DNA of 64,000 bases from Lamellibrachia columna (taxonomy: Eukaryota; Annelida; Polychaeta; Sabellida; Siboglinidae): the NCBI GenBank assembly GCA_963662155.1, contig OY759262.1:61038010-61102009 (forward strand), written 5' to 3'. A program made the position numbers and the translations under genes. Within the stretch, counting starts at the first letter, position 1. The number at the start of each line of letters is the position of its first letter. The notes beneath the pieces were generated by a model. The model did not search any database. It saw only the letters and a list, made by a program, of their open reading frames with translations, and had not been told where the DNA came from. Positions 11,468 through 22,420 of the stretch are shown one piece after another.

Positions 11468-12835
11468 ATAACATTTCCACATTATCTGCTGCCGACTATT
11501 GGACGACCCGTGCACTGTGGAAGACCTGGAGCCACCGTCAAGCCCCGAGCAAAGCATTCTTCAGAAAGTGTCAACATCTCTTGTGAAGGACACAAGAAGA
11601 AGAAGAAGAAGTCAGCTGTGGTCAGTCACGGAGATGCAGTCACGGAGATGGCCAATGGAGAAACCCATTGCAACTGACCTGTACAGCTCAACGCGGCACA
11701 AATGATGGATGGCCGCAACCCGTTTGATTGGTTCAATAATAGAATGATTGATCTGAAATATGTCTTAGCTGACGGCTTTACAAATATACCCGTGGCGGTC
11801 CATGTCTAACAGATGGATACGGATCGCAATGTCTACCACATTCTCAACGACCTTGGTACTATAACGACTTTTGCCATAATTAAGGGCTTGCCTTTTATGG
11901 TTATACAACATGCATGATTACCCCGTGGATGACGTCATTATAAAGTCCCAGGAAGTACCCAATGTATGCGCCCCGGGGAGCGGGGTTAATTGTGGCACTC
12001 CACTCAACGTCCGCCGTAAAACATCTATAAACGGCGCACCGACGACTGTAGCGAATACCCGACTAAAAGTCTGCTACATCTGGTGTGGTACATCGGGGTG
12101 GGCTGGGGTAACGTATCAGTTGCCCCGTCAATCAAGTTATCTCGTCCAAGGAAAAGACGGAGTAAAAATAAACCATAGAATCACATCATTAATCATCCCC
12201 CTATACACCATATGAAAGGTTGCCTACTAAAACAATTGGCAGCTTAAATGATAGAGCACATTTTAGGCGTGTCCTTGGGCAAGTTCTTAATCTCTTAATC
12301 TGCAGGTGGAAATGGCAGTGATGGAGCAGCTGGTGAATGTGTTGGAAGATGGAAAAAGAATGTTTTTGGGACCTTAGAGAAGAATGTTCAACAGGGCTTA
12401 ATGAGATTTTGACCACTTGCAGTCATTAGCTAATACATGTATAGAGCACTTCAGAAAATTCAGTTTCGAACATTTTTAGTGGTGCTACTGTTATAGTTAA
12501 TATGTTATGATATTTGATATACAAGGTGCATGGATAGATTGTGCACGTAATAAGGTATTAGGTATATATAGCTAGTAATAATCTCTTATTAGTACTGTAT
12601 ATCTGTAGATATATGATGAAGACTGGGTGCTGTACAGTATAAACACTGGGCCTCCAGTGGGTTCTTGCCGTGCAGCAGCAAGAATGTCACTGGTCCATGC
12701 CGGCATCACTTTATCATGTGTCAACTGATAAGAGCTCAGCGGTCTTGTTTTACTAACGGGTGTTCTATTTATGTCTGTGCAATAAACACGTTTAACAAGA
12801 GCTATTTGGACCACAGAGAGCCGGTTGAAGGCTGG
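11468..12835. other. Unique DNA with one protein-like frame
   Basis: A plus frame at about 11499-11705 reads acidic-then-basic text (DDPCTVEDLEPPSSPEQS, then KDTRRRRRSQLWSV). It looks more protein-like than its surroundings, but no clear splice acceptor or donor frames it. The rest shows no gene. Confidence 0.25.
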
Positions 12836-12984
12836 TAGGGAGGGAAGGGGGAGAGATGGAGAGAGGGAGAGATGGAGAGAGGGAAAAGGAGGGAGAGAGA
12901 GAGAGGGGGAGGGAGAGAGAGAGGGGGAGAGAGAAAAGGAGGAGAGGGACAGAGGAGGCACAGGGAGAGGGGGAGAGGGAAAAC
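12836..12984. repeat. GGGAGA-rich purine tract
   Basis: About 150 bases of imperfect GAGAGG/GGGAGA on the plus strand, one long polypurine run with few interruptions. The Ser/Pro/Leu frame on the minus strand is its translation. Confidence 0.9.
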
Positions 12985-13502
12985 GTAAATAGTAGTAAAT
13001 CGCTAACTCAATTGTTACATAATATTTACATATGATAGGAAATACAATACGCAGTCTCCATGTTTGTTTGACTGGTATCTTTCATTCTATCGTTTGTTCC
13101 GGACAACGTGACACTTTTTATGTTGGTCTCTTAACAGTCACAATGAAAGAATCTGAAGGCACAGTAATAGTGTTTGTCCGTGCGCTACTGGCAAACAGTG
13201 GACCGTTTAATACACATTCTAATCTCCTCGATGTCGGTTTGTTACACTGGGTGTTGTAATGTTTCTACGAGAAAATTGGCTCGTTGCCGTGGGCAATAAA
13301 TCGACGTGGCACGGGAATACTCGGCTGCGTTATGAGCTTTAAATGTGACGTTTTATTGCGTAGAAAGTCCCCATTAAGGTCAGGGCAAATTAAGCGACGT
13401 TTATGTTATGCGACATTGGGTTGGATGGAGACACAAAGGAACAGACTCGAACAAAGACATTCCGGTTTCCATTGTTTTCGCTGAACGCTGTATGTACATG
13501 TG
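12985..13502. other. Non-coding stretch, no gene seen
   Basis: Short frames only; nothing recognised. Confidence 0.4.
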
Positions 13503-13679
<177 letters not shown>

Positions 13680-14389
13680 ATATGTTGTTGTTGTTTCGGT
13701 ATAGCAATATCACACTACACGAACTACAATTGATAAGGATTGACCGCAACGTGTGGTCATTTAAAAATATAAAGTGTGGTTGATTTTGTTAATGTCAAAC
13801 CATGTTATATAGTATAAACTATTATGTTCTAACTTCTAACATCTTCACCGCTGAAATGTGTTTTAATGAACCGCATTTTTTCATTTAATTTTACTGCTAT
13901 CTGTTTAATTTGAATGTTTCGCCCCGAATATCATGTTTACATTGCGCGCTGAATGGCAAGGTCAGTATTCATAAACAATAATCATCAAGTTATATTTAAA
14001 AGTTGTGGCTCAACAAAGCAAATTTTGGCGATCCTGATATCATAATAATAGATTATATATAGTTATATTAGCACACGATTTTACGTTAAAAACGGTCAAA
14101 CTTCGTACTTGTAATAGTTTTTTTACGATGGGTGGTGTCCTCCAAAATTGTCAAGATTTCAAACTATAAAAGGAAAGCAAAGATTTATTTTATATATTAT
14201 AATATATGAATATATAAGGTCTTATGCAAATCGTGAGGCTTGGAATGTATGCTATTAAAATAATTGCCTGTTACTTTAGGGTTCTATTCGTGTAGGCTAA
14301 ATGACATTTTGACAAATAAAGACGGATTATTAAAGTTAGTTTGACAACACGACATGTAGCAAAGGTGCAGTGAATGAATATGTGATATG
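13680..14389. other. AT-rich non-coding stretch
   Basis: No exon, RNA gene or transposon recognised. Confidence 0.4.
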
Positions 14390-14505
14390 TCTACGAACAA
14401 CGCGTACGTAATCGATTGTCTACGAACAACGCGTACGTAATCGATTGTCTACGAACAACGCGTACGTAATCGATTGTCTACGAACAACGCGTACGTAATC
14501 GATTG
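14390..14505. repeat. 29-bp tandem repeat, 4 identical copies
   Basis: Four exact 29-bp units start at 14390, 14419, 14448 and 14477. Each unit contains three palindromes in a row: ACGCGT, TACGTA and ATCGAT. Perfect identity points to recent expansion. Confidence 0.97.
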
Positions 14506-14689
14506 CTTGCCACATCATTTTGTTATGTATACTCCTATTTACGTCTTACGTCTTACACGTAAGTCTAGCTTAAGGGTCTTTGTCTACCTAACTAGTGGAA
14601 GGCGTCAATGTAGTCGCACTCTCATCTGAAAAGACAATAGGCCGAGGCAAATGATAGTGACAATATATTGTGATAGGATAACAGCGATG

Positions 14690-14805
14690 GAATTATAAGA
14701 ATTAACATATTTCGCGTAGCAAATGTAGCGTGACTGAATGCTTCCAAGAAAAGTTGAAATGGTGTTTGCATGAACAGGTCTGATGGGAAATGATTATTGA
14801 AGGGG
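14690..14805 (+). mobile_element. SINE fragment (3' half), same family as 16141-16475
   Basis: The segment with GCAAATGTAGCGTGACTGAA, GAAAAGTTGAAATGG and AACAGGTCTG aligns with 16325-16405 of the full SINE copy. The tRNA-like head is absent, so this is a partial, diverged copy. Confidence 0.65.
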
Positions 14806-15010
14806 CGCAATTCCACAGTACCCTACAGCAAACTAGTTCCACATACATCAATTAGTTGTAGGTAAATAACACACAGCAGAGACACCAGTTGCTAACTGGG
14901 TGATCAGCGAACATCGCATGTACCAGGTGTAGAACTGCAGGTCTTGTGATAGTTGATTTCACCAATAAAAGTCATCACCGGTCGGGCAGGCACAGTTGTG
15001 GTTAGACACT

Positions 15011-15280
15011 TCAGCCGTTCCAGGCAGGGACGTCTCCTCCCCGAACAGCTGGGATCACCGCGTGCATTCCTGGAGACTTCCCTTCCGTCGACTGCACAGG
15101 TTTCATCACTGACGTAACTGGAAACACTCGATGTGGTTGAAACTCTCGAGTCGACTTCGCTGCCACCAGCCTAGTCCGTCTGTAATGAGTCTTGCACACA
15201 CGACGGCCAGATGTGGCGGGCGCGCATCTGTCGTCTCGCTTCTGTGACTCCCTCGCAGTGCCCATGAGCATGACCTCCAT
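15011..15280 (-). CDS. Unrecognised 89-codon reading frame, weak candidate
   Basis: An ATG-started frame on the minus strand begins MEVMLMGTARESQKRDDRCA and ends GGDVPAWNG. It lies in a locally GC-rich stretch and is rich in Arg, Ser and Val. I recognise no domain. No clear Kozak context, splice sites or neighbours support it. It is listed because it is the longest non-repetitive frame in this part; chance is the likelier explanation. Confidence 0.12.
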   Translation of the reverse strand: MEVMLMGTARESQKRDDRCAPATSGRRVCKTHYRRTRLVAAKSTREFQPHRVFPVTSVMKPVQSTEGKSPGMHAVIPAVRGGDVPAWNG

Positions 15281-15353
15281 CACCCGGGGTAATTACCCTG
15301 CATTCCGACTGTTACAGCATTGAGTTGCACAGCCAGTGCGGCCACACGGGCCA

Positions 15354-15356
<3 letters not shown>

Positions 15357-15419
<63 letters not shown>
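15357..15419. repeat. (GA)n microsatellite
   Basis: Uninterrupted GA dinucleotide run of 63 bases. Confidence 0.97.
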
Positions 15420-15420
<1 letters not shown>

Positions 15421-16007
15421 CCGCTCACTTAACATCGCAGATTAGGCTAACACGGTTATGGGGCATAAGTAATTATATAATCACACACGTATGTGGTATA
15501 ATTAAGCAATTGTTGTTTTGGGCCCCAAATATTGCTTCCACGTGGACATGATAAGCCATGATAAGGATGGTATAGGACCTACTATTAATTTTCCCATTTA
15601 CACCAACGCTAACATTAATTCTGGTCATTCCACATTGAGTATAACACTGGGGTTCTGATTTTAGTGTAACTCTACACAGTTTGCCTTTTGTTTTGTTACC
15701 AATCAGCAGTCATTTTTTTTTAAAGTCACATGGAAGATGCTGCCGGTGATTTGTCATCCAAACATACTGGGTTATGTCAATGTGTTCTCAATCAGAAATA
15801 AACACAACTGTTGTAATCCGAAAATATGCTCAATTGCATGTCCATAAAAAAACCAGAGAGCAAGAAATCCCACAATGGACACCGTCTTAAAAACACATGT
15901 ACTTTATTCTTCTATCAAGAGCTCGGAAGTAAAGTCATGATCTGTCTCCACGTCCATTTGGCGTGTTAATATAGTGGCAGTTTTCCAAAGGTCACGACTC
16001 ATTTATA
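15420..16007. other. Non-coding stretch, no gene seen
   Basis: AT-rich unique DNA; nothing recognised. Confidence 0.4.
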
Positions 16008-16140
16008 ATGATAATAATAATAACAATAGTAATAATAATAATTAACTTCTATATCGCCTGTATACTCAGGAATCTGAGCTCAGAGGCACAACAAAACAGA
16101 ATCATTAAGCATAATCGCGAACAGTGACGCACAAGCACAC
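16008..16140 (-). mobile_element. LINE 3' UTR and (AAT)n tail, split from its body by a SINE
   Basis: Reading the minus strand, GATTATGCTTAATGATT leads to GCCTCTGAGCTCAGATTCC, then GGCGATATAGAAG and a trinucleotide tail. The same order is found on the plus strand at 18655-18768 without interruption. Here a SINE lies between this tail and the LINE coding part at 16476-17275. Confidence 0.75.
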
Positions 16141-16475
16141 GTGGGGCGCGACAGCATACCGGTTAGAAGGCCGGACTCTCAATCGAGAGAACCCGGTTTC
16201 AAATCCTACTGCGGTCGCTTCGAACCTTTGGCAAGTTTGATCACCCCACGTTGCTACAGTTCACTCAGCTGTATAAATGAGTACCTGGCAATATAGACAG
16301 TGGTGGAAATGTGAACGAATAGTCTTCGCGCAGCAATTGCAGCGTGGCTGAATACTTCCCAATGAAGTTGAGATGGCCTTGGAATGAATAGGTCTGCCAG
16401 GGGGTGAAGTGTAAAGCGCTTTGAGCAGTCCTATGGACCGGATAGCGCGCTATATAAGAACATACCTTTTACTTT
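16141..16475 (+). mobile_element. tRNA-derived SINE
   Basis: The head resembles a tRNA. An A-box-like CAGCATACCGGTTAGAAGG follows about 10 bases in, and a B-box-like GGTTTCAAATCC lies at 16195-16206. Both are internal RNA polymerase III promoter parts. The body includes a stretch shared with 14690-14805. The 3' end, TGTAAAGCGCTTTGAG then GCGCGCTATATAAG, resembles tails of L2/CR1-type LINEs that mobilise such SINEs. The B box reads TTTCAAA rather than TTCGAA, and no run of T follows, as expected of a SINE. Short ACAAG/ACAAAAG similarity at its two ends could be a decayed target duplication. Confidence 0.8.
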
Positions 16476-17275
16476 ACAAAAGTGATTATGAGAACGAGGG
16501 ACAACTGAAGAGTTAGAAATGCAGTTTGGAATAAATATGTATTTTGAATATGTAGCTAGAGTTTCAAATGTTTTCAAAGTGACGGGGAATTCATTCCAGA
16601 CCCTAGGCGCATCGACAGAGAAAACACTTTTACCCAAGTTAAGTTTATTATTAGAAGCCATAAAGTGTTGTCAAATTGATGATCTGAGCTGCCTAGGAAT
16701 ATTTGAAAGATGCAGGAGACTAGCCAAGTAGGGTGGTTGTTGTGTAGCACGATATGTATGAGTGGAAGGTTACATTTGATTCGATTCGTAAGAGGAAGCC
16801 AGTGTAACTGTTTAAGTAGTTGTAGTGATGATGAAAAACGAGGCGTCCCGAGCACCACACGTGCTAGACAATTTTTCACGCGTTGGAGTTTCGCTAAGTC
16901 TCTTTCAGCAATGTTGTTTATTAGTGAATGGCAATAGTCAAGGCGGCTACTAATTAGTATTGTTTTAGCAGTAGATAAAGATATATGACGCCGAATTCTG
17001 CGGAGATCGCGTATATGGTAGAAACAAGATTTGCATACTTGATAAATATGCTGGAGAAAGTTGAAGTCAGTGGCAAAGATACGCTACATCACGAACGTTA
17101 TCTAATAGGAATGAATCACTGCCAACCAGGTTAACTGGAAAATGGCGGATGACCCTATTTCGTTGTTGCTTAGTGCTACTAATAATAATGTCTGTTTTAT
17201 CTGAGTTAAACTTAAGCTTACCTGCTTCCATCCAAAACAAGATGACAGTGAGACAATCACTTAAAGTCAATTTAA
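16476..17275 (-). mobile_element. CR1/L2-type LINE reverse transcriptase relic
   Basis: Minus-strand frames joined through frameshifts follow the second half of a CR1/L2-group reverse transcriptase. They run KLKFNSDKTDIIISSTKQQR, then FYHIRDLRRIRRHISLSTAK, SSRLDYCHSLINNIAERDL, KNCLARVVLG, LKQLHWLPLTNRIKCN and VFSVDAPRVWNEFPVTLKTF. At least three frame changes are needed. The FADD catalytic box and everything before it were not found. The element continues past a SINE insertion into its 3' UTR and (AAT)n tail at 16008-16140. It is dead. Confidence 0.85.
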
Positions 17276-17635
17276 CATCTTCTCCGAGGACAGCTTTTAA
17301 AAGCCAACCACTTTTAAAAACTCACCCTTTTAAACAAGCTTTAATATAACTCACCTATGAGGACATTTTATGCGCATTCATTAGATATTGTATATATTAT
17401 TTTCTCAACATATTTATTTTATTATTTTCACTTGTATTACTGAACTTATTTAAAGTATAGTTTAAGAAGTTTTTTACAATTGTATTTAGCGTTTTCATAG
17501 TTATATTCTGAATCTTACTTGTATAAATGAATATAATATTTATTTAAAGTAGTTTTTATAATATTTTAGTATATTTAATTTGTTGGCAGTTTCATGATAA
17601 TTCTTTACTTTCACTTGTATTACACGTAAGTGAGA
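17276..17635. other. AT-rich non-coding stretch
   Basis: It may include decayed LINE sequence just beyond 17275. Nothing else is recognised. Confidence 0.4.
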
Positions 17636-17757
17636 ATGTGTGTGTACGTGTGTGTGCGTGTGTGTGTGTGTGTGTGTGCGTGCGCGTGCGCGCGCGTGCA
17701 TTCGTGCGTGCGTGCGTGCGTGCGTGCGTGCGTGTGTGTGTGTGTGTGTGTGTGTGC
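17636..17757. repeat. Compound GT / GTGC microsatellite
   Basis: GT, GCGTGC and GTGC blocks alternate over about 120 bases, much like 13503-13679. Confidence 0.95.
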
Positions 17758-18300
17758 ATTATGACATAAATCAACTTGTTTGTATTAATTTCAGATGAAC
17801 GCATCAACATTACACGTGAAGAAAGAACGTTGAAGGCGGGATCGACCTCGTGTGTTGGCGGATCGACTTCGTAAGTTGGCGGATCGACTGTCGCTGGTGC
17901 TGCACCTGGCGGACTAGTTTGAATTAAATCAGCCACCTTCGTCCCATTGTACGTAAGAGTCACTTTGTATCATTATATGATGCACTAATCAGTAATTGCC
18001 CATCGAGTGATTTTTAATATCAATAGACGTTAAGCGATATATCTTTATAATACCCACCCAAGCATTCCTAACCATACTCAAGCAACGATAATGCTTAGTT
18101 CTACTGGTGGAGTGACAGTCACCGCGAAACCTGGGTCCGCCATCTTAGATAGACCCTGAATTTCTCCATGTCCATGTTTACTTTCGGGTGTATGACTGGA
18201 TCACAGCATATTCATCTCTTAATTGTTGCGTTTAAAGCATGCTTCCTATGTAGCCATAAATCAGGAATAAAAACAATCGTGAAAAGAATATAGGAGGACC
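17758..18300. other. Non-coding stretch, no gene seen
   Basis: A small duplication (GGCGGATCGACT-type words at 17835-17890) is present. No gene recognised. Confidence 0.4.
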
Positions 18301-18380
18301 GCTATAACTTCTAGTTGTGGTTCGCGGGCTATAACTTCTAGTTGTGGTTTGTGAGTTATAACTTCTAGTTGTATTCCGTA
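18301..18380. repeat. 27-bp tandem repeat, 3 copies
   Basis: TATAACTTCTAGTTGT recurs with a 27-bp period starting at 18301, 18328 and 18355. The third copy is diverged at its end. Confidence 0.9.
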
Positions 18381-18463
18381 GGGTCACACCTAGAAGCCAC
18401 AGCCCTTTATTAATGTTCGTCGTTACTGATGATCGTCATTATAAGCTTATTATAATCGAGCAA

Positions 18464-18595
18464 GTGTATGTTTGTAAGTTTGTTAGTTTGTAAATTTGTG
18501 TGTTTGTATATTTGTGTGTTTGTATGTTTGCGTGTTTGTATGTTTGTATGTCTGTGTGTTTTTATGTTTGTGTGTTTGTATGTTTGTATGTATCT
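18464..18595. repeat. (TGTTTGTA)n simple repeat
   Basis: Imperfect TGTTTGTA/TGTTTGTG words run up to the LINE 3' fragment, and a second short block lies at 18768-18800. Cys/Val/Phe frames across it are not genes. Confidence 0.9.
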
Positions 18596-18768
18596 ATTCC
18601 AAATTGCATTTCCACCATAAATGTTCGGTTGTCCCTTGTTCTGATATTGACTTTTGCGCGTCCCTGTTCACGATTATGCTTAATGATTATGTTTTGTTGC
18701 GCCTCTGAGCTCAGGTTCCTGAGGATATAGGCGCCATATAAGTTAATAATAATAATAATTATTATTAT
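18596..18768 (+). mobile_element. LINE 3' end with (AAT)n tail
   Basis: This begins with ATTCCAAATTGCATTTCCAC, matching the end of the LINE coding frame near 16510-16530 (minus). It continues through GATTATGCTTAATGATTATG and CTGAGCTCAGG to GGCGCCATATAAGTTAATAA and a trinucleotide tail. It gives the uninterrupted order of the LINE 3' end that the SINE splits at 16141. Confidence 0.75.
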
Positions 18769-18798
18769 GTTTGTATGTTTGTATGTTTGTATGTTTGT

Positions 18799-19115
18799 AT
18801 GCTACTCCTCCTAGACACTTTGCATCTCGGGCCCCAAACTATCAGGGGTTCATATGCGACTCCCCGGTCGGGTCGTCTCAATTTTTTTTTCTTCAAAATT
18901 CACTTTGTAGTTAGTACGTACTACGTACAACTGTGCGCAACGCTGTGCGAACAATTACGTACACTTGTTTACAACGTCATGCAACGTCACGACATTAACT
19001 GGCAGTACCGAGTCCCAAGGCATAGATGGATATTTCTGTGAAAATTATGTGTGTCCTGAAATTTGGTAAACACGAACACGAAGTTATCCCGTCCAGATGA
19101 TGGTATTTTTTTACT
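18799..19115 (+). repeat. Dispersed repeat family A, copy 1
   Basis: It starts TATGCTACTCCTCCTAGAC and shares blocks in order with 28105-28500: CTTTGCATCT-GGGC, CTTC-AAATTCAC near the middle, and GTC-GG-GATG-GTATTTTT near the end. Both copies follow a TTTGT-type simple repeat. Coding capacity is not evident; it is likely a transposon of unknown class. Confidence 0.6.
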
Positions 19116-19654
19116 AGTTACCATAGTAACGTTATATCAAACCCCAAAATCCTCCCAAACGTACTAATTGACCACAACCATTTGATTAAAACACGTAATT
19201 AAAACTACAACACTTAAACGGGGCATATTATTAAAAAAACTACATGACTTATTTAGGGCACGTATCGCCAGGGAAACAAACACCAACACATCTCTACTAG
19301 GAACACCAGACGTGATTACGACACAGCCAGTTTTCTGTTAAAAACACAGATCGCCCTTGGCATCCACCGTAAACCTAGACGTTGGGTGGAGATATATCGT
19401 GACAGGTGTTTGCATAAATCCTGGTAGAATCGATAGGCAACGTGTCATTACATGTCATCCTTCGGTCGAAAACCTACAGCTCTCAGTTGAAATGCCATTT
19501 TGCAGCAGCTTTCTGCAACCTGAGTATTCTGATACGGCGTGGCCTTCGACATCTTCACGGTGCGGTGAAATAAAAATGAAATGCAACAGTTGTCGAATGC
19601 GTTCTCCAATGTGGAGAAGAGTCAGATAAACATCTAACAGTATAGATTTAACAA
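19116..19654. other. Non-coding stretch, no gene recognised
   Basis: A frame at 19357-19629 begins with a TTG codon and shows no known domain. Overlapping antisense frames are its shadows. Confidence 0.35.
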
Positions 19655-19737
19655 GATTTAACAAGATTTGCCATCCAAGCCAAAGGCCCAGATGGCAAGT
19701 GGACAAGGAAGCCATTGGCTTATCGAGAGTCCAACAA
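19655..19737 (-). repeat. Dispersed repeat family B, copy 2
   Basis: Reverse-complement match to 4918-5000 as described for copy 1. Confidence 0.65.
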
Positions 19738-20410
19738 TGTTCATCTACTTATAGCCCGCCCTCCTGAGATATGTGTCAACCTTGTTTTTAAACATATTCA
19801 CGCTGCTAGCAGTTACACAATCTGTAGATATATAATGCATACGTCATAAAGGTACATATCTATTGCCAGTGCATTAGCTCCAGCATTGCATCCATGTGAA
19901 AAAACACGGGTTGATGGGATACGATGGCACAGGAGTGTATAGAGGAGAACGTAGCAGTGAAGCGAAGTTCCCGACACGACAAGAGAGAGCACAAGGACGA
20001 GTGGACCATGTAAGCACACAGTGGCAAAACTGTTATCAAAAACTAAATTTTACCCAAAAGGTGTAATATCATTTCAGTCAAAGTTGGCCGAAATGTTAAT
20101 TTATTATTTTCTATGTATATAATTTAATAAAGATTCATCTTTCTATACATAGAAAAAACTAATGAAGTGCCAATATAACGTTTAAATTATACTTTTCTCC
20201 GGTTCTTTAATGTTCTTTTACAAAAAACATGTGTCAGTTGTGATTATTAGTGGCATAAAGGACATAGTTTTACTTTTGTGTTGGTGCCATGTAACGACCA
20301 CGATGCGTAGACAAATCCGCATATAGCCTGATTTTAAGGTTGTCGGCGACTTTGAAAGGCAAATGGGGCGTGGCCCAGTACCCCCTAAATGTGCCACAGG
20401 AAGCACAAGC
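19738..20410. other. Non-coding stretch with a small hairpin
   Basis: A perfect 12-base inverted repeat (TTTTCTATGTAT at 20107-20118, its complement at 20145-20156) has a 26-base AT-rich loop. No gene is seen. Confidence 0.5.
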
Positions 20411-22123
20411 AGTAACATAGAGGGGCGACACAAAGGCCGTCTACACAATCACCAAGATCCTTACAGGCCCCACGCCCAATACATCAGTAGCATAGAGGGG
20501 CGACACAATCACCAAGATCCTTACAGGCCCCACGCCCAACACATCAGTAGTTGTCAAGGACAAGAACGGAAACGTCCTGACTAAGGAGGACGAACAGCTC
20601 AACAGACGGGCAGAACACTTTCGGGAGATTTTACACACAGACGAGGTGGCAGCCGAAATACTTACTACAGAACAACCACTGGATATGACACGTGCGTATC
20701 ACACATCAACAAGTTGAACATGCCACTAGACAGATCAGGGGAAATAGAGCACAAGGAAATGACAGAAATACAGCTGACATGGTGAAGGCCTTAGCGCAAA
20801 TGCATTTGTTGAACTTTTCAACACAAATTGGGAAGACGAGAGAATACCAGAATATTGAAAATGGAATCATTGGGAAACTTCTGCTGACTGGAGAGGCATC
20901 AATCTCCTCTCTGTGTCAGACAAGATTTTCTGCAGAGTACTTTTACAACGAATCAAGAAAGGCACTGAGAAATAATTTATGGAAGAGCAGGCAGTCTTCA
21001 GGAGCGGAAGATCGTGCACAGACCAGATCTTTATGATTCAAATAATATTAAAACAGTCACTAGAGTGGAACAAAATCAACTACACCGACTATGAAACGGT
21101 CTTCGACAGCATCCACCATACATAGTATTACACACCTGTGGAAGACACAACAGGCGTACGGCTTCCCTCCGAATGTGATCAACATCTTGAAAGACATGTA
21201 CGCAAACAATCAGTGTTGTGTGCGGCACGACGGACAACAGAACGAGTAGTTCCATGTGAGGACTGGGGTAAGGCAGGGATGCGTCATCTCGTCATTACTC
21301 TCTGTGGTCATAATTGACTTGAAAGCCACCAGTGATCGACCAAGGGGACTCGAATGGGAACTAATTGAACGGCTAGAAGATGCAGAATTCGCCGACGACA
21401 TTAGCATCCTTTCCCATTCCCAGACGGACATCGAAGATAAAACGGACAAAGTTGGCAACACAGTTGAAACTGTTGGTCTCAAGATACACCCAACGAAGAC
21501 CAAGCTCGTGAAACTGAAGACATTCAGCACGAGGAAGACCGCTGTGAGTGGGAAAGTACAGGAGGAAGTGATCGACGTCAAGTCTCTTGGCGGCTTCATC
21601 GCAGCAGAGAGCAACATTGAAAAAGATGGTAGCATATGCCTTCAACAGACTCAACCAATATCTGGAAATCCACAACTCTGCGCACCAAGAGAAAATATAC
21701 AGAGGACAAACAAGAAGATAAAGAGTCAACTGGGCTGTTTTGTAGGAAGGATAACAGACATCATCAAGGCTAGACGATGGAGTTTTATTGGCCATATCCT
21801 TCGGTTTGAGAATACAATTGACTACCGTATAGTGATGAATTGGACAAATGTTGGAAAGAGATCGATTGGAAGACCAAACGAGACGTGGCGGCGAATGGTG
21901 GAAAAAGAACGAGTTGTGTTTGGGTGGAAATCATGGGCAGAGGCGGCACAGAGGGCGGCTGACAGGGCGGAATGGCCGACTCTTGTACATGCCATATGCG
22001 ACACATGGCGCCCAAGGGATCCGTAAGCCGTAAGCCGTAAGCCTCAGAGGAGTCTTGAGAATACGTTGGGAGCAGCGTAAGCCGTAAGCCTCAGAGGAGT
22101 CTTGAGAATACGTTGGGAGCAGC
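20411..22123 (+). mobile_element. Non-LTR retrotransposon relic, linker to C-terminus
   Basis: The order matches an endonuclease/reverse-transcriptase LINE. A post-endonuclease linker (ITKILTGPTPNTSV, VVKDKNGNVLTKEDEQLNRR) is followed by the N-terminal RT region in another frame (WRGINLLSVSDKIFCRVLLQ, EEQAVFRSGRSCTDQIF). Then comes an open frame at 21256-22026 with VRQGCVISSLL, DRPRGLEWELIERLEDAEFA, FADDISILSHSQ and KIHPTKTKLVKL. The C-terminal block holds RRWSFIGHILR, GRPNETWRRM and WAEAAQRAADRAEWPTLVHA. The FADD catalytic box is intact, but multiple frameshifts and stops lie upstream and part of the thumb is lost (around 21640-21700). The 3' end carries a 47-bp duplication. It is dead. Clade is not assigned with confidence. 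Confidence 0.88.
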
Positions 22124-22277
22124 CAGTGACAAACAGAGAAATCTCAGAACGCACCAACACCAACAACATCGTAGATGAGGTGAAGCAGAAAAGAAAAAGG
22201 AAAAAGTGGGCACCTGGAGAAGGACTGTTGAAGAAGAGGTGACGATGGCTTGAACGACCTGGATCGAACTTGGCTGA

Positions 22278-22420
22278 CTCGCCCAAGGCCGTGCTGCCTG
22301 GAGGAGATGTGTTGGTGCCTCATGCTCCAGGTCGTGCTGCCTGGAGGAGATTTATTGGTGCCTCATGCTCCAGGCCGTGCTGCCTGGAGGAGATGTGTTG
22401 GTGCATCATGCTCCTGCGGG
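22278..22420. repeat. 43-bp tandem repeat, 3 copies
   Basis: CGTGCTGCCTGGAGGAGAT recurs at a 43-bp period, with TGTGTTGG/TTATTGG variants between copies. It lies just beyond the LINE relic. Confidence 0.9.

Noticed and set aside
12572..12961. Ser/Pro/Leu-rich minus-strand frame
   Set aside because: Translation of a GA-rich purine tract.
16141..16215. A functional tRNA gene
   Set aside because: A and B boxes are present but the flanks form no clean acceptor stem, and the sequence continues into a SINE body with a related copy elsewhere.
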